This document shows positions 27,251-36,163 of a stretch of DNA of 57,541 nt, piece after piece (positions within the stretch are counted from its first letter, which is position 1; each line of letters opens with the position of its first letter). The stretch covers positions 1-57,541 of the forward strand of contig JAEUPH010000292.1 in NCBI GenBank assembly GCA_016790395.1. Direction: 5' to 3'. The position numbers were made by a program, and so were the translations under genes. This DNA is from Rubrivivax sp. (GTDB lineage Bacteria; Pseudomonadota; Gammaproteobacteria; Burkholderiales; Burkholderiaceae_C). The notes beneath the pieces are model-generated. The model worked only from the letters and a program-made list of their open reading frames with translations, made no database searches and was not told the DNA's origin.

Positions 27251-28552
27251 ATGCTGTACCAGATGTACGAGACGCAACGCGCGCTGATGGCGCCGTTCGC
27301 CGAGTTCGCCAGCGCGTCGTCCAAGCTCTACAACCACCCGCTGTCGCCCTTCGCGCACCTGCCGCTGTCGCAGCGTGTCTCGGCCAGCTTCGATCTGCTG
27401 CACCGTCTGGCGAAGGAGTACGAGAAGCCCGAATTCGGCATCACCGCCGCCACGGTCGGCGGCATCGAGGTGGCCGTCCAGGAGCAGGTGGCCATGACCA
27501 AGCCCTTCTGCCGCCTGCTGCGCTTCAAGCGCTTCACCGACAAGCCGGTCGCGCTGGAGACGATGAAGGCACAGCCCACCGTGCTGGTGGTGGCGCCGTT
27601 GTCGGGCCACCACTCCACGCTGCTGCGCGAAACCGTCAAGAGCCTGCTGCACGACCACAAGGTGTTCATCACCGACTGGACCGATGCCCGCATGGTGCCC
27701 GCCGCCGTGGGCCCCTTCCACCTCGATGACTACATCGCCTACGTGCAGGAGTTCATCCGCCACATCGGCCCGAACGTGCACGTGATCTCGGTCTGCCAGC
27801 CCACGGTGCCGGTGCTGGCGGCGGTGTCGCTGCTGGCCAGCCGCGGCGAGTTCACGCCGCTGAGCATGACGATGATGGGCGGCCCCATCGATGCCCGGAA
27901 GAGCCCGACCGCCGTCAACAACCTGGCGATGAACAAGAGCCACAGCTGGTTCGAGAACAACGTCATCTTCCGCGTGCCGCAGAACTTCCCCGGTGCCGGC
28001 CGCCGCGTCTACCCGGGCTTCCTGCAGCACACCGGCTTCGTGGCGATGAACCCCGACCGGCACCTCAACAGCCACTACGACTACTTCCAGCACCTGATCA
28101 GCGGCGACGACGACAGCGCCGAGTCGCACCGCCAGTTCTATGACGAGTACAACGCCGTGCTGGACATGCCGGCCGAGTACTACCTGGAGACCATCAAGGT
28201 CGTGTTCCAGGACTTCGCGCTCGTGAACGGCACCTGGGTCGTGGACGGCGAGCCGGTGCGGCCGCAGGACATCACCACCACCGCCCTGCTGACCGTGGAA
28301 GGCGAACTCGACGACATCTCCGGCGCCGGCCAGACCAAGGCCGCGCACGATCTCTGCACGGGTGTGCCCAAGTCGCGCCAGTTCCACTACGACGCCATCG
28401 GTGCCGGCCACTACGGCATCTTCTCGGGCCGCCGCTGGCGCGAGCAGGTCTACCCGGAGGTGCGCAGCTTCATCAAGCGCTTCGACAAGGCCGAGGCCGC
28501 GCCGGCCACCAAGACCGAAGCCCGGCCCGCGCGCAAGACCCGCGGCCGATAA
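27251..28552 (+). CDS. phaZ: Intracellular polyhydroxyalkanoate (PHB) depolymerase
   Basis: Mobilises stored poly-3-hydroxybutyrate; 433 aa. It resembles the Cupriavidus PhaZ1 type, which uses a cysteine nucleophile: [14 protein letters not shown] places Cys at about 182 in a lipase-box-like turn. A late Asp ([13 protein letters not shown]) and His ([16 protein letters not shown]) complete the expected triad. There is no signal peptide, consistent with granules in the cytosol. The Lys/Ala-rich tail after 415 is low complexity. The start ATG follows GAGGAG. Confidence 0.93.
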   Translation: MLYQMYETQRALMAPFAEFASASSKLYNHPLSPFAHLPLSQRVSASFDLLHRLAKEYEKPEFGITAATVGGIEVAVQEQVAMTKPFCRLLRFKRFTDKPVALETMKAQPTVLVVAPLSGHHSTLLRETVKSLLHDHKVFITDWTDARMVPAAVGPFHLDDYIAYVQEFIRHIGPNVHVISVCQPTVPVLAAVSLLASRGEFTPLSMTMMGGPIDARKSPTAVNNLAMNKSHSWFENNVIFRVPQNFPGAGRRVYPGFLQHTGFVAMNPDRHLNSHYDYFQHLISGDDDSAESHRQFYDEYNAVLDMPAEYYLETIKVVFQDFALVNGTWVVDGEPVRPQDITTTALLTVEGELDDISGAGQTKAAHDLCTGVPKSRQFHYDAIGAGHYGIFSGRRWREQVYPEVRSFIKRFDKAEAAPATKTEARPARKTRGR

Positions 28553-28559
28553 TCCGGCG

Positions 28560-29264
28560 GTGCCCGTCACCGCCCTTCCCGCTGAACACGCCGCGCTGGC
28601 CGAGCGCCTGGACGCGGCACTGCCCCAGACGCAGTGCACGCGCTGCGGCTACCCCGATTGCCGCGCCTACGCCGAGGCCATGGCCGAAGGCGCGGCCGAC
28701 ATCAACCGCTGCCCGCCCGGCGGCGCCGAGGGCATCCTGCGGCTGGCTGCGCTGACCGGCCGCGCTGCCTTGCCGCTGGACGAAGCCCGCGGCCGCGAGG
28801 GCCCGCGTGCCGTGGCCGTCATCGACGAAGCCTGGTGCATCGGCTGCACGCTGTGCATCAAGGCCTGCCCGGTGGACTGCATCGTCGGCGCCAGCAAGCT
28901 GATGCACACCGTGATCGAGTCGCAATGCACGGGCTGCGAACTGTGCCTCCCCGCGTGCCCGGTGGACTGCATCGTTCTGCGGCCGGTCACCGGCCAGCGC
29001 ACCGGCTGGCAGGCCTGGAGCACCGAGGAAGCCGCTCTGGCACGCAGCCGCTACGCCTGGCGCAAGACGCGCCTTGAACGCGAGCGTCGCGAACACGACG
29101 AAGCCCTGGCCGCCAAGGCGCGCGCCAAGCTGGCCGACCTCGAGAGCCACAGCAAGCTCACCGATCCCGCCGTCCTGGCCGCCAAGCGCGCCGTGATCGA
29201 AGCCGCGTTGAAACGCGCAGCGGCGCGGCAGGCACCGCAGGAGGCTCGCGACGATGAAGCCTGA
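28560..29264 (+). CDS. rsxB: RnfB-like iron-sulfur electron transport protein
   Basis: 234 aa, GTG start 8 bp after phaZ. The Fe-S domain typical of RnfB is [17 protein letters not shown] with INRCPPGG. Two [4Fe-4S] ferredoxin motifs follow: [16 protein letters not shown] and [16 protein letters not shown]. The N-terminal membrane helix of true RnfB is absent, and no rnfA/C/D/G/E genes are present, so it is a soluble homologue. The last 70 residues are charged and helical. It overlaps nth by 11 bp, the same pairing seen between rnf/rsx and nth in many proteobacteria. Confidence 0.88.
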   Translation: MPVTALPAEHAALAERLDAALPQTQCTRCGYPDCRAYAEAMAEGAADINRCPPGGAEGILRLAALTGRAALPLDEARGREGPRAVAVIDEAWCIGCTLCIKACPVDCIVGASKLMHTVIESQCTGCELCLPACPVDCIVLRPVTGQRTGWQAWSTEEAALARSRYAWRKTRLERERREHDEALAAKARAKLADLESHSKLTDPAVLAAKRAVIEAALKRAAARQAPQEARDDEA

Positions 29265-29886
29265 GCACATCGACCCCTTCTTCGCCACGCTGGCGGCGGC
29301 CAACCCGCAGCCGCAGAGCGAGCTGGAATACAGCAGCGTGTTCGAGTTGCTGGCCGCGGTGCTGCTGTCGGCCCAGGCCACGGACGTGGGCGTCAACAAG
29401 GCCACGCGGCGCCTCTTCGTGCTGGCGCCCACGCCGCACCGCATGATGGCGCTGGGCGTGGAACAGGTGAGCGAGCTGATCCGCACCATCGGCCTGTTCC
29501 GCACCAAGGCGAAGAATCTCGTCGAGACCAGCCGCATCCTGGTCGAACGGCACGCCGGCCGCGTGCCACGGTCGCGCGAGGCGCTGGAGGCCCTGCCCGG
29601 CGTGGGTCGCAAGACAGCCAACGTGGTGCTCAACGTGGCCTTCGGCGAGCCGACGATGGCGGTGGACACCCATGTCTTCCGCGTCTCCAACAGGACCGGG
29701 CTGGCCCCCGGGCGCAACCCGCAGGAGGTCGAGCAGAAGCTGCTGCAGCGCGTGCCGCCCAAGTACGCCGAGCACGCGCACCACTGGCTCATCCTGCACG
29801 GCCGCTACGTGTGCCTGGCACGCACGCCGCGCTGTTCGGAATGTGGTGTGCGGGCCTGGTGCGACACCGGCGCTCCTACAATGTGA
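29254..29886 (+). CDS. nth: Endonuclease III
   Basis: Base-excision repair glycosylase/AP lyase for oxidised pyrimidines, 210 aa. The helix-hairpin-helix [13 protein letters not shown] holds the catalytic lysine, and [12 protein letters not shown] the catalytic aspartate. The [4Fe-4S] pattern C-x6-C-x2-C-x5-C is intact at the C-terminus ([17 protein letters not shown]). The ATG overlaps the rnfB-like gene by 11 bp. Confidence 0.96.
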   Translation: MKPEHIDPFFATLAAANPQPQSELEYSSVFELLAAVLLSAQATDVGVNKATRRLFVLAPTPHRMMALGVEQVSELIRTIGLFRTKAKNLVETSRILVERHAGRVPRSREALEALPGVGRKTANVVLNVAFGEPTMAVDTHVFRVSNRTGLAPGRNPQEVEQKLLQRVPPKYAEHAHHWLILHGRYVCLARTPRCSECGVRAWCDTGAPTM

Positions 29887-29912
29887 AGCTCGCGCGACAG
29901 GGTGGGACGCAG

Positions 29913-30134
29913 ATGGCCAAGCTCGAGGAACTCGCCGAACGGGTTGACCGCCTGGTGCTTCGGCACCAGGAGCTCAAGCGCACGAGTGCGCTGATCGAGC
30001 AGCAGCTCGCCGCTGTCACTGCCGAGCGGGACAGCCTGCGTTCGCGACTCGCGGCCGCCCGCGCCCGCATCGATGCCCTGCTCGACCGCCTCCCCGCGGA
30101 AGCCGCCGAAGGCAGCACCAAGGCGCGTCCCTGA
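29913..30134 (+). CDS. Small coiled-coil protein upstream of zapA (ZapB-like)
   Basis: 73 aa. Residues 3-62 show heptad spacing of leucines (LEELAERVDRLVLRHQELKR and beyond), predicting one continuous coiled coil. It resembles the short ZapB-like proteins found just before zapA in beta- and gammaproteobacteria, probably linked to the division ring. Its stop overlaps the zapA start (TGATG), so the two are coupled. Confidence 0.85.
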   Translation: MAKLEELAERVDRLVLRHQELKRTSALIEQQLAAVTAERDSLRSRLAAARARIDALLDRLPAEAAEGSTKARP

Positions 30135-30451
30135 TGAAGCAGATCGAAGTCACCATCCTCGGGCAGGTGTACATGCTCGGCTGTCCGGAAGGCGGAGAAA
30201 CGCTGCTGCAGTCGGCCGTGGCGGCGGTGGACCGGGAGATGACCACCATCCGCGATTCCGGCAAGGTCAAGGCCCGTGAGCGCATTGCCGTGCTGGCGGC
30301 CCTGAATCTGGCCTACCAGCTGGCCGAGCGGGGACCCGCGGCACCACCTTCGAACACGCCGGCCGCACCGGAAGGGGCGGCGCATGGCGACATCGATGCG
30401 CTGATCCGGCGTGTCGACACGGCGTTGGCTGACGACGGTCAATTGCTGTGA
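30134..30451 (+). CDS. zapA: Cell division protein ZapA
   Basis: FtsZ-bundling protein, 105 aa. The N-terminal strand region KQIEVTILGQVYMLGCPEG and the helix with REMTTIRDSGKVKARERIAV are characteristic, followed by ALNLAYQLAE. The C-terminal linker is Pro/Ala-rich. It is followed directly by the 6S RNA gene, the conserved order. Confidence 0.94.
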   Translation: MKQIEVTILGQVYMLGCPEGGETLLQSAVAAVDREMTTIRDSGKVKARERIAVLAALNLAYQLAERGPAAPPSNTPAAPEGAAHGDIDALIRRVDTALADDGQLL

Positions 30452-30456
30452 CTTCC

Positions 30457-30473
30457 GGCCCCTTCACGGGGCC
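30457..30473 (+). terminator. Short hairpin after zapA
   Basis: GGCCCC-TTCAC-GGGGCC, 5 bp after the zapA stop and before the 6S promoter. There is no T run, so termination is uncertain. Confidence 0.45.
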
Positions 30474-30507
30474 CGCAGGGTCATGCATCGGCGCCTAGAA
30501 TGGATCC

Positions 30508-30687
30508 GTCCGTTGCGGTTTGCGAGTCTCATATGCCCTTGAGCCGATGGTCTATGGACCAGGGCTTGGAACATCGCCTTGCTGGTGTGATCGTCTCGCG
30601 TCAGATGAACCTAAGGCTTGGCTGACCTCGCCCACCTGAACTTCCCCTAAGGTTCAGGCTAACCGGCTCGCCCTCCGCGGCGGACAC
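30508..30687 (+). ncRNA. ssrS: 6S RNA
   Basis: About 180 nt. A -10 element TAGAAT (30496-30501) places the start near 30508. The 5' end GTCCGTTGCGG pairs over 11 bp, with two G-U pairs, with CCGCGGCGGAC (30675-30685), forming the closing stem of 6S RNA. The interior has the long irregular stem and open centre expected of this RNA polymerase mimic. The position right after zapA is the conserved location of ssrS. The 3' end is followed by TTTTCC. Confidence 0.9.
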
Positions 30688-30716
30688 CTTTTCCTCCCCC
30701 TCAGCCCGGCCCCGCA

Positions 30717-31178
<462 letters not shown>

Positions 31179-31184
31179 AGTGCC

Positions 31185-32006
31185 TTGCCTCTCGACCTGA
31201 ACCCGGCGCTCGTCGCCGAACTGCTGGCGCTCGGCACCATCGCCGGTTTCCTGGCCGGGCTGCTGGGCGTCGGCGGCGGCATGATGATGGTGCCGGCCAT
31301 GACCTGGCTGCTGGCACAACGCGGCGTGGAGTCGGGCCTGGCGGTCAAGATGGCGGTGGCCACCTCGATGTCCACCATCCTCTTCACCTCGCTGTCCAGC
31401 GTGCGGGCGCACCAGCGCCTGGGGGCGGTGCGGTGGCCCATCGTGCGCGCCATGGTGCCCGGCATCCTGCTCGGTGGGCTGGCCGCCGGCGGCGGTGTGT
31501 TCGCCCTGCTCAAGGGCCAGGCGCTGGCGCTGGCCTTCAGCGCCTTCATCAGCTACACGGCCGTGCAGATGCTGCTGGACCGCAAGCCCAGTCCTGCGCG
31601 CGCCCTGCCCGGTGCGGCCGGCCTCACGGGCGTGGGCTTTGCCGTGGGATTCCTCTCCAGCCTCGTCGGCGCCGGCGGCGCCTTCCTCTCGGTGCCCTTC
31701 ATGACCTGGTGCAACGTACCACCGCGTCAGGCCGTGGGCACCAGCGCCGCACTGGGTTTCCCCATCGCCGCCGCCGGCGTGCTGGGCTACCTCATCAGCG
31801 GCTGGGGCCAGGCGCCCGCCCTGCCCGGCAGCTTCGGCTACCTGTGGCTGCCGGCACTGCTCATCGTCTCGACGGCCAGCGTGCTGCTGGCGCCCCTGGG
31901 CGCGCGCACGGCACAACGCATCGACGTGAAGCTGCTCAAGCGCTTCTTCGCGGTGATGCTGTTCGCGCTGGCCGCGAGCATGCTGCAGCGCGCCTTCGCG
32001 CCCTGA
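31185..32006 (+). CDS. TauE/SafE (TSUP) family membrane permease
   Basis: 273 aa, TTG start 6 bp after the EVE gene. About eight hydrophobic helices; the two family signatures GFLAGLLGVGGGMMMVPAMT and VGFLSSLVGAGGAFLSVPFM mark the internal repeat. Such proteins export sulfite, sulfoacetate or related anions; the substrate is not readable here. No other in-frame start gives a full first helix. It is convergent with the GGDEF gene, with 9 bp between ends. Confidence 0.9.
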   Translation: MPLDLNPALVAELLALGTIAGFLAGLLGVGGGMMMVPAMTWLLAQRGVESGLAVKMAVATSMSTILFTSLSSVRAHQRLGAVRWPIVRAMVPGILLGGLAAGGGVFALLKGQALALAFSAFISYTAVQMLLDRKPSPARALPGAAGLTGVGFAVGFLSSLVGAGGAFLSVPFMTWCNVPPRQAVGTSAALGFPIAAAGVLGYLISGWGQAPALPGSFGYLWLPALLIVSTASVLLAPLGARTAQRIDVKLLKRFFAVMLFALAASMLQRAFAP

Positions 32007-32015
32007 GAAGCAGGC

Positions 32016-33032
32016 TCAGGCGTCGTCGAAGCGGATGGCGGCCAGCGTGACGTGGTTGCCACCTCGCCGGCAGGCCTCGGCCAGCGCTGCGTCGCATGAG
32101 GAAATCAAGGCCTCCTGGGTGCGCGCCGTGTGAGGGAAACTGGCCACGCCCATGGAGACCGTGAAGCCCAGCTCCTGACCTTCGTGCACGACGATCTGGC
32201 TGGCGCACTGGCGCCGCAGACCCTCCATGCGCGCATGCGCCGTGGCCAGGCCCACCCCCGACAGCAGCACGGCGAAGCGGCGCTCGTCGTAGCGGCTGGA
32301 GGCGTCCATGGCCCGCGTGCCGCTGCGCAGCAGCCGCCCCACGGCTTCCAGCACCCGCTGCTCGCCTTCCACACCCAGCGCCCTGACCTTGGCCGACAGC
32401 GCATCCAGCTCGATGAAGACGATGGCGAACTCGCGGTGCTCGCGCGTGGACAGGTCCACCTCGCGCCGCAACTGGTCGTCGAAGTGCGTCCGGCGATACA
32501 GACCGGTGGACGGGTCGCGCAAGGCCTGGTCCGAAAGCTCGCGGCGCAGGAGCTCGTTGGCGCGCTGCTGCTGCTCGATCTGCTCGAGCGCCGACCTCAG
32601 CTGTGCTTCGCGCTGGCGCTCGGGCGCGAGATCGGTCCAGACGCTGCAGAGGTAGCGGCGCCCCGCAGCGTCTGGCGCAGAAGCCCAGCGCAGCACGGCG
32701 AACTCGCGCCGCTGTCCATGCAGCTCGAACCGGTGCTCGCTGCTGAGGGCAGCCCCCTGGGCCTGGGCCGTCTGCTCGGCCGCACGCAGCACGGTGGCCA
32801 GGGGCGGGTCGAAGAGTTCGGCGTCGGTGCAGCCGGTCAGCTGGGCCAGCGGGCGCCGCAGCAACTCGGCCATCGCGGCGTTGGCGTGGACGCAGCGGCC
32901 GCTGGCGAGGTCCTTGATGGCCAGGGCGTCGCCCCGGCGGTCCAGCAACGCCGGCAACAGGCCCGACAGCAGGGACTGGAGCGTTGCCCCTGCCAGCGCG
33001 GTCTCGAGAGACGTTTCGGCGATCGTGGACAT
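32016..33032 (-). CDS. PAS-GGDEF protein with degenerate active site
   Basis: 338 aa, no membrane segment. Residues 25-140 form a PAS-like domain (GDALAIKDLASGRCVHANAA), 140-168 a short coiled coil, and 172-335 a GGDEF fold (RDPSTGLYRRTHFDDQLRR near its start, GFTVSMGVASFP near its end). The signature loop reads RYDERRFAVLL: residues 249-253 are DERRF instead of GGDEF, so the catalytic residues are gone. It probably binds a nucleotide or partner rather than making c-di-GMP. It is divergent from nirB with a 319-bp shared control region. Start ATG chosen because upstream sequence belongs to that region. Confidence 0.87.
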   Translation of the reverse strand: MSTIAETSLETALAGATLQSLLSGLLPALLDRRGDALAIKDLASGRCVHANAAMAELLRRPLAQLTGCTDAELFDPPLATVLRAAEQTAQAQGAALSSEHRFELHGQRREFAVLRWASAPDAAGRRYLCSVWTDLAPERQREAQLRSALEQIEQQQRANELLRRELSDQALRDPSTGLYRRTHFDDQLRREVDLSTREHREFAIVFIELDALSAKVRALGVEGEQRVLEAVGRLLRSGTRAMDASSRYDERRFAVLLSGVGLATAHARMEGLRRQCASQIVVHEGQELGFTVSMGVASFPHTARTQEALISSCDAALAEACRRGGNHVTLAAIRFDDA

Positions 33033-33175
33033 GGGTGTCGTTGGCGGCGAAAGACTGCACCAATGTGCAACCAGCGCCCTATCTTGGTGGGCCCAAGCGG
33101 GCAGATCAAGCAGCTTGCGCATTCTGGCCCCTAGATCGGCGCCCGTGGCGATACCGATCCGGGAGCCGCACCGAA

Positions 33176-33192
33176 CGGCACGGAACCTGCTT
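33176..33192 (+). promoter_or_regulatory. Sigma-54-type promoter of nirBD-nasA
   Basis: CGGCACG-GAAC-CTGCTT keeps the invariant GG and GC exactly 10 nt apart and matches the RpoN consensus except for the first T and one T of the -12 element. The predicted start is near 33202, giving a leader of about 150 nt. Confidence 0.7.
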
Positions 33193-33265
33193 GTTCGGCC
33201 CCGTGGCGCGATGGCGCGCCTGCGTTGGGTGTCAGTCCGCGAGGTCGCGGTCTTCGCCCTTCGAC

Positions 33266-33283
33266 GTGCACAGCGACGTGCGC
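33266..33283 (+). promoter_or_regulatory. ANTAR-type hexaloop hairpin in the nirB leader
   Basis: 6-bp stem GTGCAC/GTGCGC (one G-U pair) with hexaloop AGCGAC, which has A at position 1 and G at position 4 like P1 and P2 of the nrt leader. A clear second hairpin overlapping a terminator is not found, so NasT control here is possible but not shown. Confidence 0.45.
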
Positions 33284-33299
33284 AGTTTCCGTCCGCTCT

Positions 33300-33324
33300 G
33301 CCGGCCCTTGCCGGAAGGGCAGGC
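33300..33324 (+). other. GC-rich hairpin before nirB
   Basis: GCC-G-GCCCTT with loop GCCGG and AAGGGC-A-GGC, a 9-bp stem with one mismatch, ending 27 nt before the start codon. No T run follows. It could be a remnant attenuator or affect initiation. Confidence 0.45.
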
Positions 33325-33351
33325 CCTGCATGTCCCGCACGGAGGTTCGCC

Positions 33352-35811
33352 TTGAACAAGTCCCGCCTGGTGCTCGTCGGCAACGGCATGGCCGGTGTCC
33401 GCACGCTCGAAGAACTGCTGAAGATCGCGCCCGGTCTCTACGACATCACCGTCTTCGGTGCCGAGCCGCACCCCAACTACAACCGCATCCTGCTGAGCCC
33501 GGTGCTGGCCGGCGAACAGACGGTCGAGCAGATCGTCCTCAACCCGCTGAGCTGGTACGACGAGCACGGCATCACCCTGCACCGCGGCTGCACCGTGACC
33601 GGTGTCGACCGCACGCGACGCACCGTCACCGCCGACGACGGCCGCGGCGGCACCGTCACCGCCGAGTACGACCGCCTGCTGCTGGCCACCGGATCGGTGC
33701 CCTTCATGCTGCCGGTACCGGGCAAGGACCTGCCCGGCGTCATCGCCTACCGGGACATCGCCGATACCCAGGCGATGATCGATGCCGCGTCGAAGTACCG
33801 GCAGGCCGTCGTCATCGGCGGCGGGCTCCTGGGGCTGGAAGCTGCCAACGGGCTCATGAAGCGCGGCATGGACGTGACGGTGGTCCACATCATGCCCTGG
33901 CTGATGGAGCGCCAGCTGGACGAGACGGCGGGCCGGTTGCTGCAGAAGTCGCTGGAAGAGCGCGGCCTGAAGTTCCTGCTCGGCGCGCAGACGGCGGCGC
34001 TGCTGGCCGGGCCCGACGGCCGCGTGGCCGAGGTCTCGTTCAAGGACGGCAGCGCCATTCCTGCGCAGCTGGTGGTCATGGCCGCCGGCATCCGCCCCAA
34101 CACGGCGCTGGCCGAGCGGATCGGCATCCACTGCCACCGCGGCATCGTCGTGAGCGACACGCTGCAGACCATCACCGACCCTCGCGTGTACGCGGTGGGC
34201 GAGTGCGCGGCGCACCGCGGCATCGCCTACGGCCTGGTGGCGCCGCTGTTCGAGCAGGGGAAGGTCTGCGCCACGCACCTGGCGCAGTTCGGCATCGGTC
34301 GCTACACGGGCAGCCAGACCAGCACCAAGCTGAAGGTCACGGGCATCGACCTCTTCAGCGCCGGCAACTTCGGCGGTGGCGAGGGCACGGAGGAAATCGT
34401 GCTGTCCGATCCCTACGCCGGCGTCTACAAGAAGCTGGTGATCCAGGGCGACAAGCTGGTCGGCGCCTGCCTCTACGGCGACACGGTGGACGGCAGCTGG
34501 TACTTCAAGCTGCTGCGCGAAGGCCGCAGCGTGGCCGACCTGCGCGAACGGCTGATGTTCGGCGAGTCGAACATCGGGGACGTGGGCCACGAAGGCCACA
34601 GCAAGGCGGCAGACATGGCCGACAGCGATGAAGTCTGCGGCTGCAACGGCGTCAGCAAGGGCGCCATCTGCAAGGCCATCAAGGACAAGGGCCTGTTCAC
34701 GCTGGAGGAGGTGCGCAAGCACACCAAGGCCAGCGCCAGCTGCGGTTCCTGCACCGGGCTGTTGGAGCAGTTGCTGATGTTCACCGCGGGCGGCGACTAC
34801 TCCAAGGCACCGACGAAAAAGGCCCTGTGCGGCTGCACCGACGCCAGCCACGAAGAGGTGCGCCAGGCCATCCGCGAGCAGCACCTGCTGACCATCGCCG
34901 GCGTGCAGCAGGCCCTGGGCTGGCGCACGCCCGACGGCTGCGCCAGCTGCCGGCCGGCCTTGAACTACTACCTCATCAGCACCTGGCCCAAGGAAGCCGT
35001 CGACGACCCGCAAAGCCGCTACATCAATGAACGCAGCCACGCGAACATCCAGAAGGACGGCACCTACAGCGTCATCCCGCGCATGTGGGGCGGCGAGACC
35101 ACGGCCGACGAGCTGCGCCGCATCGCCGACGCGGTGGACAAGTACAGGATCCCCACGGTCAAGGTCACCGGCGGGCAGCGCATCGACCTGCTGGGCGTGA
35201 AGAAGGAAGACCTGCCGGCCGTGTGGAAGGACATCGGCATGCCCAGCGGCCATGCCTACGCCAAGGGGCTGCGCACGGTGAAGACCTGCGTGGGCAGCGA
35301 GTGGTGCCGCTTCGGCACGCAGGACAGCACGCAGATGGGCAAGGACCTGGAGCGTGCGCTGTGGCGCATGTATGCCCCGCACAAGGTGAAGCTGGCGGTC
35401 AGCGGCTGCCCACGCAACTGCGCCGAGGCCGGCATCAAGGACGTCGGCGTGATCGGCGTGGACAGCGGATGGGAGATCTACGTCGCCGGCAACGGCGGCA
35501 TCAAGACCGAGGTGGCGCACTTCTTCTGCAAGCTGGAGACACCGGCCGAGGTGCTGGAGGTCAGCGGCGCCTTCCTACAGCTGTACCGCGAGGAAGGCTG
35601 GTACCTGGAGCGCACGGTGCACTACGTCAACCGCGTGGGCCTGGACGTCGTGAAGAAGCGCATCCTCGACGACGCCGAAGGTCGCAAGCGCCTGTGGGAA
35701 CGCCTGCAGTTCAGCCTGGACGGCGAGCCCGACCCCTGGTTCGAGTTCGACAAGGCACGTGTCGACACGCGCCAGTTCGTGCCCGTGCTCCCCGTCGCGG
35801 AGGTGCGCTGA
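33352..35811 (+). CDS. nirB: Assimilatory nitrite reductase [NAD(P)H], large subunit
   Basis: Reduces nitrite to ammonium with six electrons; 819 aa, TTG start with GGAGG 6 nt upstream. FAD/NADH domains come first (LVLVGNGMAGVRTLEELL and VVIGGGLLGLEAANGLM). Two BFD-like [2Fe-2S] regions follow (VCGCNGVSKGAICKAI and LCGCTDASHEEVRQAI). The sulfite/nitrite reductase core holds the siroheme-[4Fe-4S] ligands in TCVGSEWCRFGTQDS and SGCPRNCAEAGIKD. nirD starts 1 bp after its stop. Siroheme supply is encoded downstream in the same cluster. Confidence 0.96.
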   Translation: MNKSRLVLVGNGMAGVRTLEELLKIAPGLYDITVFGAEPHPNYNRILLSPVLAGEQTVEQIVLNPLSWYDEHGITLHRGCTVTGVDRTRRTVTADDGRGGTVTAEYDRLLLATGSVPFMLPVPGKDLPGVIAYRDIADTQAMIDAASKYRQAVVIGGGLLGLEAANGLMKRGMDVTVVHIMPWLMERQLDETAGRLLQKSLEERGLKFLLGAQTAALLAGPDGRVAEVSFKDGSAIPAQLVVMAAGIRPNTALAERIGIHCHRGIVVSDTLQTITDPRVYAVGECAAHRGIAYGLVAPLFEQGKVCATHLAQFGIGRYTGSQTSTKLKVTGIDLFSAGNFGGGEGTEEIVLSDPYAGVYKKLVIQGDKLVGACLYGDTVDGSWYFKLLREGRSVADLRERLMFGESNIGDVGHEGHSKAADMADSDEVCGCNGVSKGAICKAIKDKGLFTLEEVRKHTKASASCGSCTGLLEQLLMFTAGGDYSKAPTKKALCGCTDASHEEVRQAIREQHLLTIAGVQQALGWRTPDGCASCRPALNYYLISTWPKEAVDDPQSRYINERSHANIQKDGTYSVIPRMWGGETTADELRRIADAVDKYRIPTVKVTGGQRIDLLGVKKEDLPAVWKDIGMPSGHAYAKGLRTVKTCVGSEWCRFGTQDSTQMGKDLERALWRMYAPHKVKLAVSGCPRNCAEAGIKDVGVIGVDSGWEIYVAGNGGIKTEVAHFFCKLETPAEVLEVSGAFLQLYREEGWYLERTVHYVNRVGLDVVKKRILDDAEGRKRLWERLQFSLDGEPDPWFEFDKARVDTRQFVPVLPVAEVR

Positions 35812-35812
35812 G

Positions 35813-36163
35813 ATGGCCGCCTGGACCCGCATCTGCGCCCTCGAAGACATCCCGCCGCTCGGCTCACGTCGCGTGGCGCGCCCGCAAGGCCCCGAGGTGG
35901 CCCTCTTCCGCACCGCCGACGACCGCGTCTTCGCGCTGCTGGACCGCTGCCCGCACAAGGGCGGCCCGCTGAGCCAGGGCATCGTGTTCGGCGACAGCGT
36001 GGCCTGTCCGCTGCACAACTGGACCATCGGCCTGGCCGACGGCACGGCGCGTGCGCCCGATCAAGGCTGCACGGCCCGCTTCAGCGTCCGACTGGAAGGT
36101 GGCGAGGTCTTCCTGGATGCCGATGAGCTGGCCACGCGCGGCCTGACGCCGGCGGCGGCGTGA
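35813..36163 (+). CDS. nirD: Nitrite reductase [NAD(P)H], small subunit
   Basis: 116-aa Rieske-fold partner of NirB. The full Rieske ligand set is present (CPHKGG and CPLHNW), whereas the E. coli NirD lacks it, so this subunit can probably hold a [2Fe-2S] cluster. The ATG is 1 bp after nirB, and its end overlaps nasA by 4 bp. Confidence 0.93.
   Translation: MAAWTRICALEDIPPLGSRRVARPQGPEVALFRTADDRVFALLDRCPHKGGPLSQGIVFGDSVACPLHNWTIGLADGTARAPDQGCTARFSVRLEGGEVFLDADELATRGLTPAAA

Larger units (their letters stand above)
33033..33351 (+). promoter_or_regulatory. nirB: Divergent control region between the GGDEF gene and nirB
   Basis: No gene seen in 319 bp. Contents: an inverted repeat CTTGG-TGGGC-CCAAG (33083-33097); a sigma-54-like promoter at 33176-33192; a hexaloop hairpin at 33266-33283; a GC hairpin at 33300-33324; and a Shine-Dalgarno GGAGG (33341-33345) 6 nt before the TTG start. 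The upstream ATG at 33330 is out of frame with nirB. Confidence 0.7.

Noticed and set aside
32016-33032. Active diguanylate cyclase
   Set aside because: The signature loop is DERRF, lacking both glycines and the acidic metal ligands.
33284-33351. P2 hairpin and attenuator terminator in the nirB leader
   Set aside because: The available AAGGGC loop has no pairing flanks, and the GC hairpin has no T run; only a P1-like hairpin is supported.
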